A DNA stretch of 64,000 bases from Bradyrhizobium sp. Rc3b (GCF_900114915.1 NZ_FOUS01000004.1:62001-126000); one strand, 5' to 3'; positions 43,191 through 51,953 are shown, numbered from the stretch's first letter. Numbers and translations are program-made. Notes: generated from the sequence alone by a model not told the origin.

Positions 43191-44447
43191 ATGACTGATC
43201 ACCGCAATTCCGCCACTTCCATCGATCCCGTGAAACTCGACCGGCTGGCCGAGGTGGCGGTGAAGGTGGGCCTGGGCTTGCGGCCGGGACAGGATCTGCT
43301 TCTGACGGCGCCCGCGATCGCGCTGCCGCTGGTGCGGCGGATCGCCGTGCATGCCTACAAGGCCGGTGCCGGCATCGTGACACCGATCCTGTCGGACGAG
43401 GAGATGACGCTGGCGCGCTACCGCCACGGTCACGACAGCAGTTTCGATCGTGCCGCCGGCTGGCTCTACGAGGGCATGGCCAAGGCGTTCTCCGACAACA
43501 CCGCGCGGCTCGCCATCGTCGGCGACAATCCGATGCTGCTGTCGGGCGAGGATCCTTCCAAGGTGGCGCGCGCCAGCAAGGCGAACTCGATGGCCTATCA
43601 GCCCGCCCTGGAAAAGATCGTCAATTTCGACACCAACTGGAACATCATCGCCTACCCAAGCCCGTCCTGGGCCAGGCAGGTATTCCCTGATGATCCCGAG
43701 GACGTTGCGATCGGCAAGCTCGCGGATGCGATCTTCGCGGCCTCGCGCGTCGATCGCGAGGATGCGATGGGCAATTGGGCGAGCCACAATGCGGTGCTGC
43801 GCGAGCGTACCAACTGGCTCAACGGCCAGCGCTTCCGTGCGCTCCAGTACAACGGACCGGGGGTCGACCTCACCATTGGCCTTGCCGACGGCCACGAATG
43901 GGAGGGCGGCGCCTCGCTCTCCAAGAACGGCATCAGCTGCAACGCCAACATCCCGACCGAAGAGGTCTTCACCACGCCGCATTGCCGCCGCGTCTACGGC
44001 CATGTCGTGAGCTCGAAGCCGCTGTCCTATCAGGGCACGCTGATCGACAACATCGCGGTGCGCTTCGAGGACGGCAAGATCGTCGATGCAAAAGCCTCGC
44101 GCGGCGCGGAGGTGCTGAACAAGGTGCTCGACACCGATGAGGGCGCCCGCCGCCTCGGCGAAGTGGCGTTGGTGCCGCATTCCTCGCCGATCTCGCAGAG
44201 CGGGCTGTTGTTCTACAACACGCTGTTCGACGAGAACGCGGCATCCCACATCGCGCTCGGCCAGTGCTATTCGAAATGCTTCGTCAACGGCGCGCAGCTC
44301 ACCCCGCAGCAGATCGCCGCGCAAGGCGGCAACCAGAGCCTGATCCATATCGACTGGATGATCGGCTCGGCCGAGACCGATATCGACGGCATCTTGCCCG
44401 ATGGCAGCAAGGTACCCGTATTTCGCAAGGGCGAGTGGGCGAAGTAG
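43191..44447 (+). CDS. M29 family aminopeptidase
   Basis: A 418-residue metalloaminopeptidase of the M29 (AmpS/PepS/aminopeptidase T) family. ATG 43191. Visible landmarks are the N-terminal VKLDRLAEVAVKVGLGLRPG, DNPMLLSGEDPSKVARASKA and the metal region ISCNANIPTEEVFTTPHCRR, then LGEVALVPHSSPISQSGLLF, FDENAASHIALGQCYSKCF and HIDWMIGSAETDIDGILPDG, which together give the Glu, His and Asp metal ligands. It removes N-terminal amino acids from peptides in the cytoplasm. It begins 113 bp after the PcaB-like gene; a shared transcript is possible. Confidence 0.93.
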   Translation: MTDHRNSATSIDPVKLDRLAEVAVKVGLGLRPGQDLLLTAPAIALPLVRRIAVHAYKAGAGIVTPILSDEEMTLARYRHGHDSSFDRAAGWLYEGMAKAFSDNTARLAIVGDNPMLLSGEDPSKVARASKANSMAYQPALEKIVNFDTNWNIIAYPSPSWARQVFPDDPEDVAIGKLADAIFAASRVDREDAMGNWASHNAVLRERTNWLNGQRFRALQYNGPGVDLTIGLADGHEWEGGASLSKNGISCNANIPTEEVFTTPHCRRVYGHVVSSKPLSYQGTLIDNIAVRFEDGKIVDAKASRGAEVLNKVLDTDEGARRLGEVALVPHSSPISQSGLLFYNTLFDENAASHIALGQCYSKCFVNGAQLTPQQIAAQGGNQSLIHIDWMIGSAETDIDGILPDGSKVPVFRKGEWAK

Positions 44448-44461
44448 CGCGTCTTGCGGCC

Positions 44462-44606
44462 ATCCTTCGAGACGCCCGCCGCTGGCGGGGCTCCTCAGGA
44501 TGAGGACGGAGTGCGCGGCCGTCGCTCCAGCGGGCACCGAAGTCGATCAGCCTCATCCTGAGGAGACCGCGAAGCGGTCGTCTCGAAGGACGAGGCGCGC
44601 GCTCAG
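44462..44606. repeat. dispersed repeat, CATCCTTCGAGACG / CTCATCCTGAGGAG family
   Basis: CATCCTTCGAGACGCCCGCC at the left pairs with GGTCGTCTCGAAGGACGAG at the right; CTCCTCAGGATGAGG and CCTCATCCTGAGGAG form an inner inverted pair. Same family as 8391-8522. It lies between convergent genes. Confidence 0.78.
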
Positions 44607-44623
44607 GCCTCTGCCGAACCGCC

Positions 44624-45178
44624 TCACGCCGCCGCGTTGCGCAGCATCGGATTGTTGTCGATGCTGAAGCGGTTGAACAATGTCGTGAACGGGCTGCCGT
44701 CCGTGGCCCGCACGATGGCGTCGGAAGCGGCGATCGCCTCGTAGAGCGCGCCGACGGGATCGTCCGCCTCGCCCAGGGCGAGGTTCATGCGGATCTCCTC
44801 GCGAGCCTCGTTGATCTCGTCCTCGTCGTCGAGTGTCGCCTCCAGCGCCTCCGCCGCACGCCGCATCTCCGCGAGGTCGCCGCCGCCGGAAAATTTGAGG
44901 ATGTCGAGCCAATAGGGGCGGGCGACGACGAGCTGGACGAACGCTTCGAACGTATCGGCGATAATTCCCGCGCGGCCTTCCGATGAGACGTAGAGCACGT
45001 TCTGCGACGGCAGCAGCACGAAGGCGCCGCCGGAGCCGTCACTGCCGATCTGCCGGGGGCTTTCGATGCCGTCGATGGTGAACCAGGGCTCCTCGTCGGG
45101 CGCGAAGGAGACATCGAGGCTGAACAGCCAGGCGACGGCCTCACGATTGGCTGTCAGAACCTCGGGCGTGAGGGGCAT
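44624..45178 (-). CDS. SUKH (SMI1/KNR4)-like protein
   Basis: A 184-residue cytoplasmic protein. After an N-terminal helix, the segment FTIDGIESPRQIGSDGSGGA, then FVLLPSQNVLYVSSEGRAG and IIADTFEAFVQLVVARPYWL, follows the SUKH pattern (W-x-I, S-D-G-x-GG, hydrophobic strands, then an F-x-F helix). SUKH proteins are often immunity proteins against polymorphic toxins, but stand-alone housekeeping members exist. The C-terminal acidic helical half (DDEDEINEAREEIRMNLA) is longer than usual. No toxin gene is adjacent. The call rests on pattern only. Confidence 0.6.
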   Translation of the reverse strand: MPLTPEVLTANREAVAWLFSLDVSFAPDEEPWFTIDGIESPRQIGSDGSGGAFVLLPSQNVLYVSSEGRAGIIADTFEAFVQLVVARPYWLDILKFSGGGDLAEMRRAAEALEATLDDEDEINEAREEIRMNLALGEADDPVGALYEAIAASDAIVRATDGSPFTTLFNRFSIDNNPMLRNAAA

Positions 45179-45415
45179 CGGCGTGGCTCCGTTCTATGCT
45201 TCCGCGCACTTTGTCGCACCCCAAAAAGGATCGGTTCATGTGCGCGAATTTGCAGGGAAATCGCGACGTTAACCGTTTCGCGCCTGCAACTTGCGGCTGA
45301 TTTTCGAGGCCTGCGTAAGAAAGAATTAAAAACGGATGACTAGCGTTCCCGACATCTTTCGAAACAATGCGGGCCGAGACCCGGCCATACTTAATTATAT
45401 CCCCTGGGGAAGAAG

Positions 45416-45871
45416 ATGTCGCGCTCATTGATTGAAATCGGTAGTTGTAACGTGGATCTCGAGCTCCGGCCGATCGAGCCATCCTGGATCATCGAGGGCA
45501 ATCCCGTGTCGCGCTCGCATATCCTGTCCACCAGCGCCGACGGCACCGCCTCGACCATTATCTGGCAGTGCACCGAGGGCCGCTTCAACTGGTACTACGA
45601 TATCGACGAGACGATCATGATCATGGAAGGATCGATCGTGCTCGAAAGCGACGGCATGCCGCCCAAGCGCTACGGCCCCGGCGACGTGATCTTCTTCCGC
45701 GACGGCGCGCATGCCAAATGGCATGTCGAAGGCCACGTCAAGAAGATCGCCTTCTGCCGCAAGACCAATCCCGTGATGATCGGTTTCCTGATCCGCGTCG
45801 TCAACAAGCTGAAGAAGATCTTTACCTCCACCGGCGAGCGCCGTCCGGCCTCGCTGATGGGCGCCGGCTAG
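45416..45871 (+). CDS. cupin-domain protein
   Basis: A 151-residue single-cupin protein from ATG 45416 with GGGGAAG upstream. The barrel motifs are FNWYYDIDETIMIMEGSIVL (motif 1, with the metal-ligand His replaced by Tyr-Asp-Ile-Asp and a Glu kept) and KRYGPGDVIFFRDGAHAKWH (the P-G-D and second motif). The family resembles COG3450, cupins related to (S)-ureidoglycine aminohydrolase. A hydrophobic, basic tail (NPVMIGFLIRVVNKLKKIF) is unusual and might touch the membrane. The TAG stop overlaps a dispersed palindrome. Confidence 0.85.
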   Translation: MSRSLIEIGSCNVDLELRPIEPSWIIEGNPVSRSHILSTSADGTASTIIWQCTEGRFNWYYDIDETIMIMEGSIVLESDGMPPKRYGPGDVIFFRDGAHAKWHVEGHVKKIAFCRKTNPVMIGFLIRVVNKLKKIFTSTGERRPASLMGAG

Positions 45872-45919
45872 AGCATGATCCGGAAAAGTGTGCAGCGGTT
45901 TTCCGAAAAGATCATGCTC
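45871..45919. repeat. dispersed palindrome, GAGCATGATC family
   Basis: GAGCATGATCCGGAAAAGTG pairs with TTTTCCGAAAAGATCATGCTC. Its first G is the last base of the TAG stop of the cupin gene; closest match to the copy at 30415-30463. Confidence 0.9.
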
Positions 45920-46002
45920 AAACAATAGTCTCAGTTCAAGAACGCTTCCCAGCGGCCACGACGGAAGAGGGGTCGGGATCAACATCCCGGCCCCTTTTCT
46001 CG

Positions 46003-47055
46003 TCATGACGGCAGCTCGAGCCGATAAACGTCGATGGCGGTCTGCGAGAACAGCGCGGTCTTCTCGGCCTCGCTCAGGGGTGCGGCGATGCGCTTGAAGG
46101 CGTTGAAGATCACCTGGTAGCTGCACTGGCCCTTGTCCGGCGGGAAGTTGCTCTCGAACATCGCGCGGTTGGGTCCGAACGCCTCGATGCAGGTTTCGAC
46201 GTAAGGGCGCCAGGCCGCGGCAAGCTCCTCGGATGACGACGGCCTGTCGCGCATGTGGAAGTCGTAGCCGAGCAGGCACATAGCGAGGCCGCCGAGCTTC
46301 ACCACCACGTTCTCACATGTCGCGATCTCGCGGATCGAGGCGCGCCATTGCGCAAACACCTCTTCGCGCCGCCCCGCAAAGCGGCCGACGCCGGCCGGGC
46401 CGCCGCAATGGTCGAGCACGATCCTGGTGTCGGGGAAGGCGCGCGCCAATTCGGTCAGTTCGCCGATCTGTGGATGGAACAGCCAGGCATCGAAGCTGAG
46501 GTTGAGTGGTGCCAGGCAGGCAAAGCCTTTGCGGAAAGCGGGATCCTGCAACAGGCCCTTCGGCCGGTTCGCATACATGCCGGCGACGACAGGATCCTCG
46601 TCCCAGGCCGAGGAATGCCGGATGCCGCGGAAGCGGCCATTGCCGGCGGCGATCTCGGCTTCCAGCAGCGGCTTGGCGGCGTCGCCGAGCAGCAGATTGG
46701 CGTGGCTGACGATGCCGGCACAGATCGCCGCCTTGCCGTAAGCGCCGCTCGCGCTCATCGCGGCGACGCCGTTGGCGAATTCGACCTCGCCGACGGGCCG
46801 GAACGCCTCCGGCCCGTGCGCGCGATACATCGAGCGGCAATCGACATAGACCGTGGCAATCACGTTGTGGCCGGAGGCGATGTCGGCCGCCATCTCCTCG
46901 ATCAGATAGCGGTGCCCGCGATTCCAGAGATGGTGATGGGGATCGACGATCGGCCGCAAGGGATCAATGATCTCCTCTTGATGCAGCGCGAGCCAGTCCT
47001 CGCGCGGCTCGACGAACAGCCCGCTCGTATTCGCGGGCACACTGCTTGCAGCCAT
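46003..47055 (-). CDS. amidohydrolase-2 family metal-dependent hydrolase
   Basis: A 350-residue TIM-barrel hydrolase related to 2-pyrone-4,6-dicarboxylate lactonase and other amidohydrolase-2 members. ATG 47055 has GAGGGAGCG upstream. The H-x-H metal site lies in IVDPHHHLWNRGHRY near residue 38; RIVLDHCGGPAGVGR supplies the later His; MFESNFPPDKGQCSY carries the last Asp motif. It would hydrolyse a lactone or amide ring, or decarboxylate an aromatic acid, in the cytoplasm. The gene stands alone between repeats. Confidence 0.88.
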   Translation of the reverse strand: MAASSVPANTSGLFVEPREDWLALHQEEIIDPLRPIVDPHHHLWNRGHRYLIEEMAADIASGHNVIATVYVDCRSMYRAHGPEAFRPVGEVEFANGVAAMSASGAYGKAAICAGIVSHANLLLGDAAKPLLEAEIAAGNGRFRGIRHSSAWDEDPVVAGMYANRPKGLLQDPAFRKGFACLAPLNLSFDAWLFHPQIGELTELARAFPDTRIVLDHCGGPAGVGRFAGRREEVFAQWRASIREIATCENVVVKLGGLAMCLLGYDFHMRDRPSSSEELAAAWRPYVETCIEAFGPNRAMFESNFPPDKGQCSYQVIFNAFKRIAAPLSEAEKTALFSQTAIDVYRLELPS

Positions 47056-47162
47056 CGCGTGTTCGCTCCCTCTAAATTTTTGTGTCGGGAGCCTAGCATC
47101 TCACGCGCACGCACAGGAGCGCGCATTGCTCAGAGCCCCACAGCAGCGGTGGAGCAAGGTGC

Positions 47163-47284
47163 GCTCCCTCTCCCGCTTGCGGGGAGGGCTGGGGTGGGGG
47201 TGCTTCCGCAATGGGACACTCCCGATACGGAGAAAGCCCCCACCCGGCGCTACGCGCCGACCTCCCCCGCAAGCGGGAGAGGTT
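47163..47284. repeat. dispersed repeat, CTCTCCCGCTTGCGG family
   Basis: CCCTCTCCCGCTTGCGGGGAG at the left and CTCCCCCGCAAGCGGGAGAGG at the right are inverted copies about 100 bp apart; a GGGTGGGGGTGC / GCCCCCACCCGGC pair lies between them. Member of the family at 13471. Confidence 0.8.
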
Positions 47285-47309
47285 GCAGCGAGTTTGCCGC
47301 CGGATCGTT

Positions 47310-47852
47310 TCAATCAAAATCCAATCGGCCTAAGTCCTTCCGCCGCTTCGCCTTCACATCGACCATTAGCCGCCAATCACTTGCATCGGCCGGCTTGGCC
47401 TCGCCGAGCCAGTGGAAGAAATCGCCGGTGATTTCCGTAAAGCTCCAGCGGGTCAGCTCGCCGGCCTCCGTTGTGCCTTCCTGCACGATGTCGGCGCCGC
47501 GCGGCCGGCCGATCTGCTGGCGGAAGACGCTGCGTCCGGGATCGAACCAGGAAATCCGCCACGCAGCGATGGTCGGATCGTAGACGCGCAGCGTCGTGCC
47601 GTACCAATTGCCCGCAATCGGAAAGTCGGGGCTGCCTGCGGGGCGCGGGATGATCCAGACGTCCTGGACGGCGCGGCCCTCCAGCACCCAGCCAAAATGG
47701 ATCTCGCCGGCTGCCGTGTGTTTCGCTGCGCCGGGCCCATGGGCGCTGATCTCGGCAACCCAATCCCCGACGAAGCGGCCATAGAGCTGCAGCGCCGCCG
47801 CGTGCTCGGGGTTCGGTCCATCCGCGTGCAAGAGTCTGGCAAAGTCGGTCAT
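47310..47852 (-). CDS. 180-residue cytoplasmic protein, uncharacterised
   Basis: From ATG 47852, which has CAGGAGATCGAC upstream; an in-frame start ten codons earlier is less likely. No signal peptide. The beta-rich segments LYGRFVGDWVAEISAHGPG, GEIHFGWVLEGRAVQDVWI, NWYGTTLRVYDPTIAAWRIS and RSVFRQQIGRPRGADIVQEG suggest a lipocalin-like or DUF1579-type barrel that binds a small ligand; FSFTEITGDFFHW-like end strands follow. Function unknown. It follows the MBL-fold gene on the same strand by 66 bp. Confidence 0.75.
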   Translation of the reverse strand: MTDFARLLHADGPNPEHAAALQLYGRFVGDWVAEISAHGPGAAKHTAAGEIHFGWVLEGRAVQDVWIIPRPAGSPDFPIAGNWYGTTLRVYDPTIAAWRISWFDPGRSVFRQQIGRPRGADIVQEGTTEAGELTRWSFTEITGDFFHWLGEAKPADASDWRLMVDVKAKRRKDLGRLDFD

Positions 47853-47917
47853 GTCGATCTCCTGTTTCAGACAGATCAGCACGACCGGCCGATCGCCGGC
47901 TTGGAGAAAATTGCGCG

Positions 47918-48730
47918 TCAGACCCCGTCGAGGATGATCACCGTCGGCTTCGACGGCAGCGCATCCCGCGACATGCGGAACGACCGCTCGGAGCGCCGGT
48001 CGATCTCGAATTGCTGGCCGATCCGGCGCATGAAATCGTCGAGCGGGGTGGCGAAGCGATGCATCGGCAGCACGACCGAGGCGCGCAGGCGCTTGGTGAT
48101 GTCAGAAATCCCTTCGAGCGACATGGTGTAAGTGCCGTCGATCGGCACCATCACGATATCGAGCCGTCCGATCTGGGCGAAATGGCTGTCGTCGAGCTTG
48201 TGATGGAGGTGGCCGAGATGGCCGATACAGAGCCCCGCGACCTCGAAGATGAAGATCGAATTGCCGTCGCGGATCATGTCGGCGCCGGCATCATCGCCGA
48301 AATAGCGGCGGATGTCGGTCGTGACATTGCGGATGAAGGCGTCACTGATGCGCTCCGACACGATCGCCGGCTTGCCGTCCTCGCCCCAACCATGCAGCAC
48401 GTGAGGAATGCGCTTATCGGGAAACAGCGAGTAGTGCGTGCTGTGGGCCCGGTTCATGGTCACGACGTCGGGCAGTCGTCCGACCTGATAGGCGCCGCTA
48501 TAATCGGTCGCGATGCGCAGGCCGCCGGGCGTGTCGATGAAATAGGTGGAATGGCCGGCATAGGTGATCTCGACCCCGCCTGTGCCGGCCGCCGGCCGGA
48601 ACGCCACCGGCAGGATACGCGGGGCCGCGTTGGCCATCGCTAGGCATTCGCTGCGCTGTGGCTGCTGGGCGGGGGCAGGGGCGGCCAGCCAACTGAGAAA
48701 CGCAAGAGCCGTCAGCAATGGTCGAAACAT
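47918..48730 (-). CDS. exported UlaG-like MBL-fold hydrolase
   Basis: About 270 residues from ATG 48730 (MFRPLLTALAFLSWLAAPAP), a Sec signal peptide ending in APAQ; an earlier in-frame start would add seven residues. The MBL fold shows VEITYAGHSTYFIDTPGGLR and IATDYSG at the N-terminal strand, TMNRAHSTHYSLFPDK with the His-rich loop, IGHLGHLHHKLDD, and VLPMHRFATPLDDFM at the end. The H-x-H-x-D-H signature is altered to H-S-T-H-Y, as in UlaG-type members. Its periplasmic substrate is unknown. Confidence 0.85.
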   Translation of the reverse strand: MFRPLLTALAFLSWLAAPAPAQQPQRSECLAMANAAPRILPVAFRPAAGTGGVEITYAGHSTYFIDTPGGLRIATDYSGAYQVGRLPDVVTMNRAHSTHYSLFPDKRIPHVLHGWGEDGKPAIVSERISDAFIRNVTTDIRRYFGDDAGADMIRDGNSIFIFEVAGLCIGHLGHLHHKLDDSHFAQIGRLDIVMVPIDGTYTMSLEGISDITKRLRASVVLPMHRFATPLDDFMRRIGQQFEIDRRSERSFRMSRDALPSKPTVIILDGV

Positions 48731-48789
48731 GCAGAACCGTCCGCCGCTCATCGACGATCTGCTGAGTGTATCGACGAATTATCCTCGCG

Positions 48790-49194
48790 TCATGTGGTGC
48801 CGGCCAGCCGCGCCAATCCGCCGCTTGCCTCGATCAGTTTCACGGCTTTCCTGTCGAAGGACACGAAAGTGTCGGCTCCAAGCCAATTGCCTTCATGGGC
48901 GATGACGCCATCGGCGAAATCGCCCCCGGCCTCGAGGAGCGACAATCCAGCCTCGGCTGCCGGCCGATCGACGACCGCATTGGAGGCATTGATCAAATGC
49001 CGGATCGAAGCCGAGATATTCTCAGCCGAAGTTTTGTAGCCTCGAGAGAGAACCCAGGCCAGTTCGCACAGTGCGGGAATCGAGATGGCTATTAGGTCTG
49101 CCTTCTTGAGAAGGGCTTCGGCCACCTTGCTCTGTTCGGCGTCATCCCCGACCAGAACGCGCACCAACACGTTGGTGTCGGGCGTTATCTTCAT
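48790..49194 (-). CDS. vapC: VapC-type PIN-domain toxin
   Basis: A 134-residue PIN ribonuclease. ATG 49194 overlaps the antitoxin stop by four bases. The acidic active site is Asp6 (TPDTNVLV), Glu44 (LCELAW), Asp92/Asp95 (GDFADGVIA) and Asp114 (SFDRKAV). VapC toxins cut tRNA or rRNA and halt translation until the antitoxin is renewed. Order and overlap with the AbrB-type antitoxin gene are typical. It is a complete, apparently intact module; no decay is seen. Confidence 0.93.
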   Translation of the reverse strand: MKITPDTNVLVRVLVGDDAEQSKVAEALLKKADLIAISIPALCELAWVLSRGYKTSAENISASIRHLINASNAVVDRPAAEAGLSLLEAGGDFADGVIAHEGNWLGADTFVSFDRKAVKLIEASGGLARLAGTT

Positions 49195-49445
49195 CGCTTG
49201 CCGGTCCAGCCGTCAGCGATGACTTCGTTCATCTCCTCGATCGACAATGATCGACCGTTCGTTTTTCCTCTCAGGAAACCGAAGGCGTCCGAAATCTTTC
49301 CGACGGGCCGAGCTGCCTTCACCTCAACCCGCCCTCCAGGAAGCTTCTCTATCGAGATCTTGTCGCCGGGATGCACACCGAGGTGCTCCAGGAGATCCTT
49401 CCGCAGCGTAACCTGCCCCTTTGCCGTGACAGTAAGCGTGCCCAT
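49191..49445 (-). CDS. vapB: AbrB-type antitoxin partner of VapC
   Basis: An 84-residue protein. ATG 49445 (MGTLTVTAKGQVTLRKDLLE) opens an AbrB/SpoVT swapped-hairpin DNA-binding domain (residues 1-45: VTLRKDLLEHLGVHPGDKIS, PGGRVEV). The C-terminal half (SDAFGFLRGKTNGRSLSIEE) is the flexible toxin-binding tail. An earlier in-frame start lies in the operator and is unlikely. It neutralises VapC by blocking its active site and represses its own operon, consistent with the inverted repeat upstream. Confidence 0.9.
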   Translation of the reverse strand: MGTLTVTAKGQVTLRKDLLEHLGVHPGDKISIEKLPGGRVEVKAARPVGKISDAFGFLRGKTNGRSLSIEEMNEVIADGWTGKR

Positions 49446-49473
49446 GGGATCCTCAATTCTTGATAGCCGATAG

Positions 49474-49493
49474 GTAAGGTAATTTAGCCTTAC
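49474..49493. promoter_or_regulatory. inverted repeat, likely VapB operator
   Basis: GTAAGG (49474-49479), eight bases, CCTTAC (49488-49493), in an AT-rich stretch 29-48 bp upstream of the vapB start, on the transcription-entry side. This is the position expected for autoregulatory binding by the AbrB-type antitoxin with VapC. Confidence 0.6.
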
Positions 49494-49520
49494 TTTCAAG
49501 TGAGGCAGGCAAGGCGCCTC

Positions 49521-51056
49521 TCACGCCTTCTTGTCCCGCCTTGGGCTGAACTTCCAGGTGATCGCAACGAGGCTGGCGGTGATCAAGCCGCTGATGAGGC
49601 CGGCGATGGGGAGTGCAAGCAGCAATGCCGCGGTTGCGGCCCAGCCAATCGAGGAGAACGCCTCCGCGAAGGTCGCGAGCCGCGACGAGGTCTGGCGGCG
49701 GCGGAATTGGCTGCGCCGGGCCTGCACCCGGAACCAGAGCTGGATCGCGGTCGCGGAGGCCGCGCTGAGAATGATCGCGCCGGCACTCACTGCTGCCTGG
49801 ATCGGTGCGGCGAAGGCCAGAGCGGCGATCAGCGGGCAGAAGATGACGGCGATCGCGATTAGCACCACCTCGATCTTGGCGCGGATGACGGCGGATGGCG
49901 TCAGCGGCGCAGTCGCGACCAGGTCGGGGGCGTCCTCGCCCGAGATGGTCAGCCAGGCCAGTCCGCCGGCAAGCTGTCCGGCCGCCATCACCACGACTGG
50001 CGTGATCAGCGTCAGCGCCGCGGAGCTGTCGGCAAAATTGCGCCAGAGCAGCAAGGCCGGCGGCACCAGATAGAGCAGCTGCATCAGGGTCTGCGAGATC
50101 AGCCAGGGATCGCGCCAGAGCAGCGAGAACTCCTTGCGCCGCAGCGCCTGCTGCCGCGACCCGGCGCGGAACGGGCGCTCCTTCGCGCGCCTGTTGCCGG
50201 AGGTGCCGTAAGCGGCGGCATCGATCGCCGTGTCGGCAAAGCGATGCGAGAAGATCGCCATGACGCTTCCGAGCAGCACCAAAGCGAGCGCCAGGAGCGG
50301 CAGCAGCGCTTCGCTGTCGCCCATCGCCGCCCGCGCCGGCCACCACCAGATGCTCTCGACATCGGGGGCATGGGCGGCCACGCTGCCTGAGGTCAGGATG
50401 GTGAAGCGCGACAGCGTGCCGTAGGACATGATCGCCGCGACCTGGAGCGCGATGACGAAGCCGGCGCCGATGATCGCGGCGAGGATCTGGGCGATCAGGC
50501 GCGTGCGCGCCGGGCCGATCAGGCGAAACAACAGGATGGTGACGGCGATCGCGACCGCCGCGGCCGACAGGCCCATGACGACGACCACCCCGAATGCGCT
50601 GAGCCAGCGCGCCCCGCCGCCGATCACGAGCACGTCGATGAAGGGCGTCGAGAACAGCAGCGCGATCGCGGTGACGGTCAGCGCGATCGCGGCGATGCGG
50701 ACCGAGAACAGATTGGCGAGCGTCGCCGGCGAGGACATGATCAGGTCGAGATCGGCGCGGGCGTAGAACACCCGCGTCACCGATTCGATCGCCTGCGACA
50801 GCATCAAGGTCCAGGCGAGAAAGATCGTCGCCGAGATCACGATCAGCGAGGATTTGTCGAGCGGCAGCTGCAGATCGGCGAAACGGCCGATCACCGCCCA
50901 GGCCGGCAGGTGCAGCAGCGCGGCGAAGCAGATGAGGCCGATGACGGCGGCGCGCGCCCGCTTGCGCCGTCCGCCGGTCATCATGGCGAACCATTCGCGC
51001 CAGGCGAGCCGGAGCTCGTGGCGTGCGAACCAGGAGAGCGCGGTGGCCGAGCTCAT
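49521..51056 (-). CDS. ABC exporter permease, large multi-helix type
   Basis: A 511-residue integral membrane protein from ATG 51056 (MSSATALSWFARHELRLAWR), overlapping the ATPase stop by four bases (ATGA). About twelve hydrophobic helices are seen (ARAAVIGLICFAALLHLPAW, LIVISATIFLAWTLMLSQAI, ITPVVVMAAGQLAGGLAWLT, AALLLALPIAGLISGLITAS). The cytoplasmic start WREWFAMMTGGRRKR and internal LRRKEFSLLWRDPWLISQTL carry the amphipathic helix style of ABC-2-like permeases. With the ATPase it forms an exporter of unknown cargo. Confidence 0.85.
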   Translation of the reverse strand: MSSATALSWFARHELRLAWREWFAMMTGGRRKRARAAVIGLICFAALLHLPAWAVIGRFADLQLPLDKSSLIVISATIFLAWTLMLSQAIESVTRVFYARADLDLIMSSPATLANLFSVRIAAIALTVTAIALLFSTPFIDVLVIGGGARWLSAFGVVVVMGLSAAAVAIAVTILLFRLIGPARTRLIAQILAAIIGAGFVIALQVAAIMSYGTLSRFTILTSGSVAAHAPDVESIWWWPARAAMGDSEALLPLLALALVLLGSVMAIFSHRFADTAIDAAAYGTSGNRRAKERPFRAGSRQQALRRKEFSLLWRDPWLISQTLMQLLYLVPPALLLWRNFADSSAALTLITPVVVMAAGQLAGGLAWLTISGEDAPDLVATAPLTPSAVIRAKIEVVLIAIAVIFCPLIAALAFAAPIQAAVSAGAIILSAASATAIQLWFRVQARRSQFRRRQTSSRLATFAEAFSSIGWAATAALLLALPIAGLISGLITASLVAITWKFSPRRDKKA

Positions 51057-51802
51057 GCGGCTTCCGGAAGCGTCACCAGCGCGATGAAGAGATCCTCCAG
51101 GCTGGTATCGGCATGGCCGTTCTGCTGGCGCAGCTCGGTCAGCGTGCCCTCGGCCACCAGGCGGCCCGAGGCGATCACGCCGATGCGGTCGGCCATGCGC
51201 TCGGCGACTTCGAGAATATGCGTGGTCATGATGACGGTGCAGCCGGCGCGGACACGTTCGCTGAGCAGGCCCTTCACGTGGCGGGCGGAGACGGCATCGA
51301 GCCCCGTCAGCGGTTCGTCGAGAATGATGAGGCGGGGATCGTGCACCAGCGCGCCGGCGAGCGCGACCTTCTGGCGCATGCCCTTGGAAAAGCCTTCGCA
51401 GCGCTCGTGTCGGTGCGGCTCGAGGCCGAGCGAGCCGAGCAGGTCCTGCGCGACCGGCTCCGAGACCGACGGCGCGATGCCCCAGAGGCCGGCGACGAAT
51501 TCGAGATATTCGAGCGGGGTCAGCTTGTCGTAGATCATCGGCTCGTCGGAGACCCACGCCATCACCTGCTTGGCGGCGACGGGATTTTCGAGCGCATCGA
51601 TGCCGAAGATCGAGACCGCGCCGGCATCGGGCCGCAGCAGGCCCGCGACCATGCGCAAAGTGGTGGTCTTGCCGGCGCCGTTGGGACCGACCAGCGCATA
51701 GAATTCGCCGGCGTGGATGGTGAGATCGAGGCTGTCGACCGCCAGACGGTCAAAACGCTTCGTTAACCCCAGGACTTCCAGCGCCGACTTGTCCCGCTTC
51801 AT
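51053..51802 (-). CDS. ABC exporter ATPase
   Basis: About 249 residues from ATG 51802 (MKRDKSALEVLGLTKRFDRL); ATG 51829 in frame would add nine. Walker A is ALVGPNGAGKTTTLRMVAGL, the Q-loop region AAKQVMAWVSDEPMIY, the signature GFSKGMRQKVALAGALVH (S-K-G-M-R-Q in place of LSGGQ, as in gliding-type and ABC-2 exporters), Walker B LIILDEPLTGLDAVS and the H-loop MTTHILEVAERM. It couples to the permease that starts within its stop codon. Divergent from livH. Confidence 0.92.
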   Translation of the reverse strand: MKRDKSALEVLGLTKRFDRLAVDSLDLTIHAGEFYALVGPNGAGKTTTLRMVAGLLRPDAGAVSIFGIDALENPVAAKQVMAWVSDEPMIYDKLTPLEYLEFVAGLWGIAPSVSEPVAQDLLGSLGLEPHRHERCEGFSKGMRQKVALAGALVHDPRLIILDEPLTGLDAVSARHVKGLLSERVRAGCTVIMTTHILEVAERMADRIGVIASGRLVAEGTLTELRQQNGHADTSLEDLFIALVTLPEAA

Positions 51803-51924
51803 GACGCCCACACTATCCGGGTTTTGCATCGCTCGCGACCATGATCCCAAGATGTTTCGGCACCGTGAATCTACGGCCCACAAATTCCGCCATCCGGTTT
51901 CGACTAATGGCAAGTCACCGTTTG

Positions 51925-51953
51925 TTGACAGTACGGAGCGGTTCAGGCTGAAT
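51925..51953 (+). promoter_or_regulatory. candidate promoter for the liv-type operon
   Basis: TTGACA (51925-51930), 17-base spacer, CTGAAT (51948-51953), 112 bp upstream of the livH ATG in the divergent gap. The -35 box is perfect, the -10 box weak. Confidence 0.4.
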
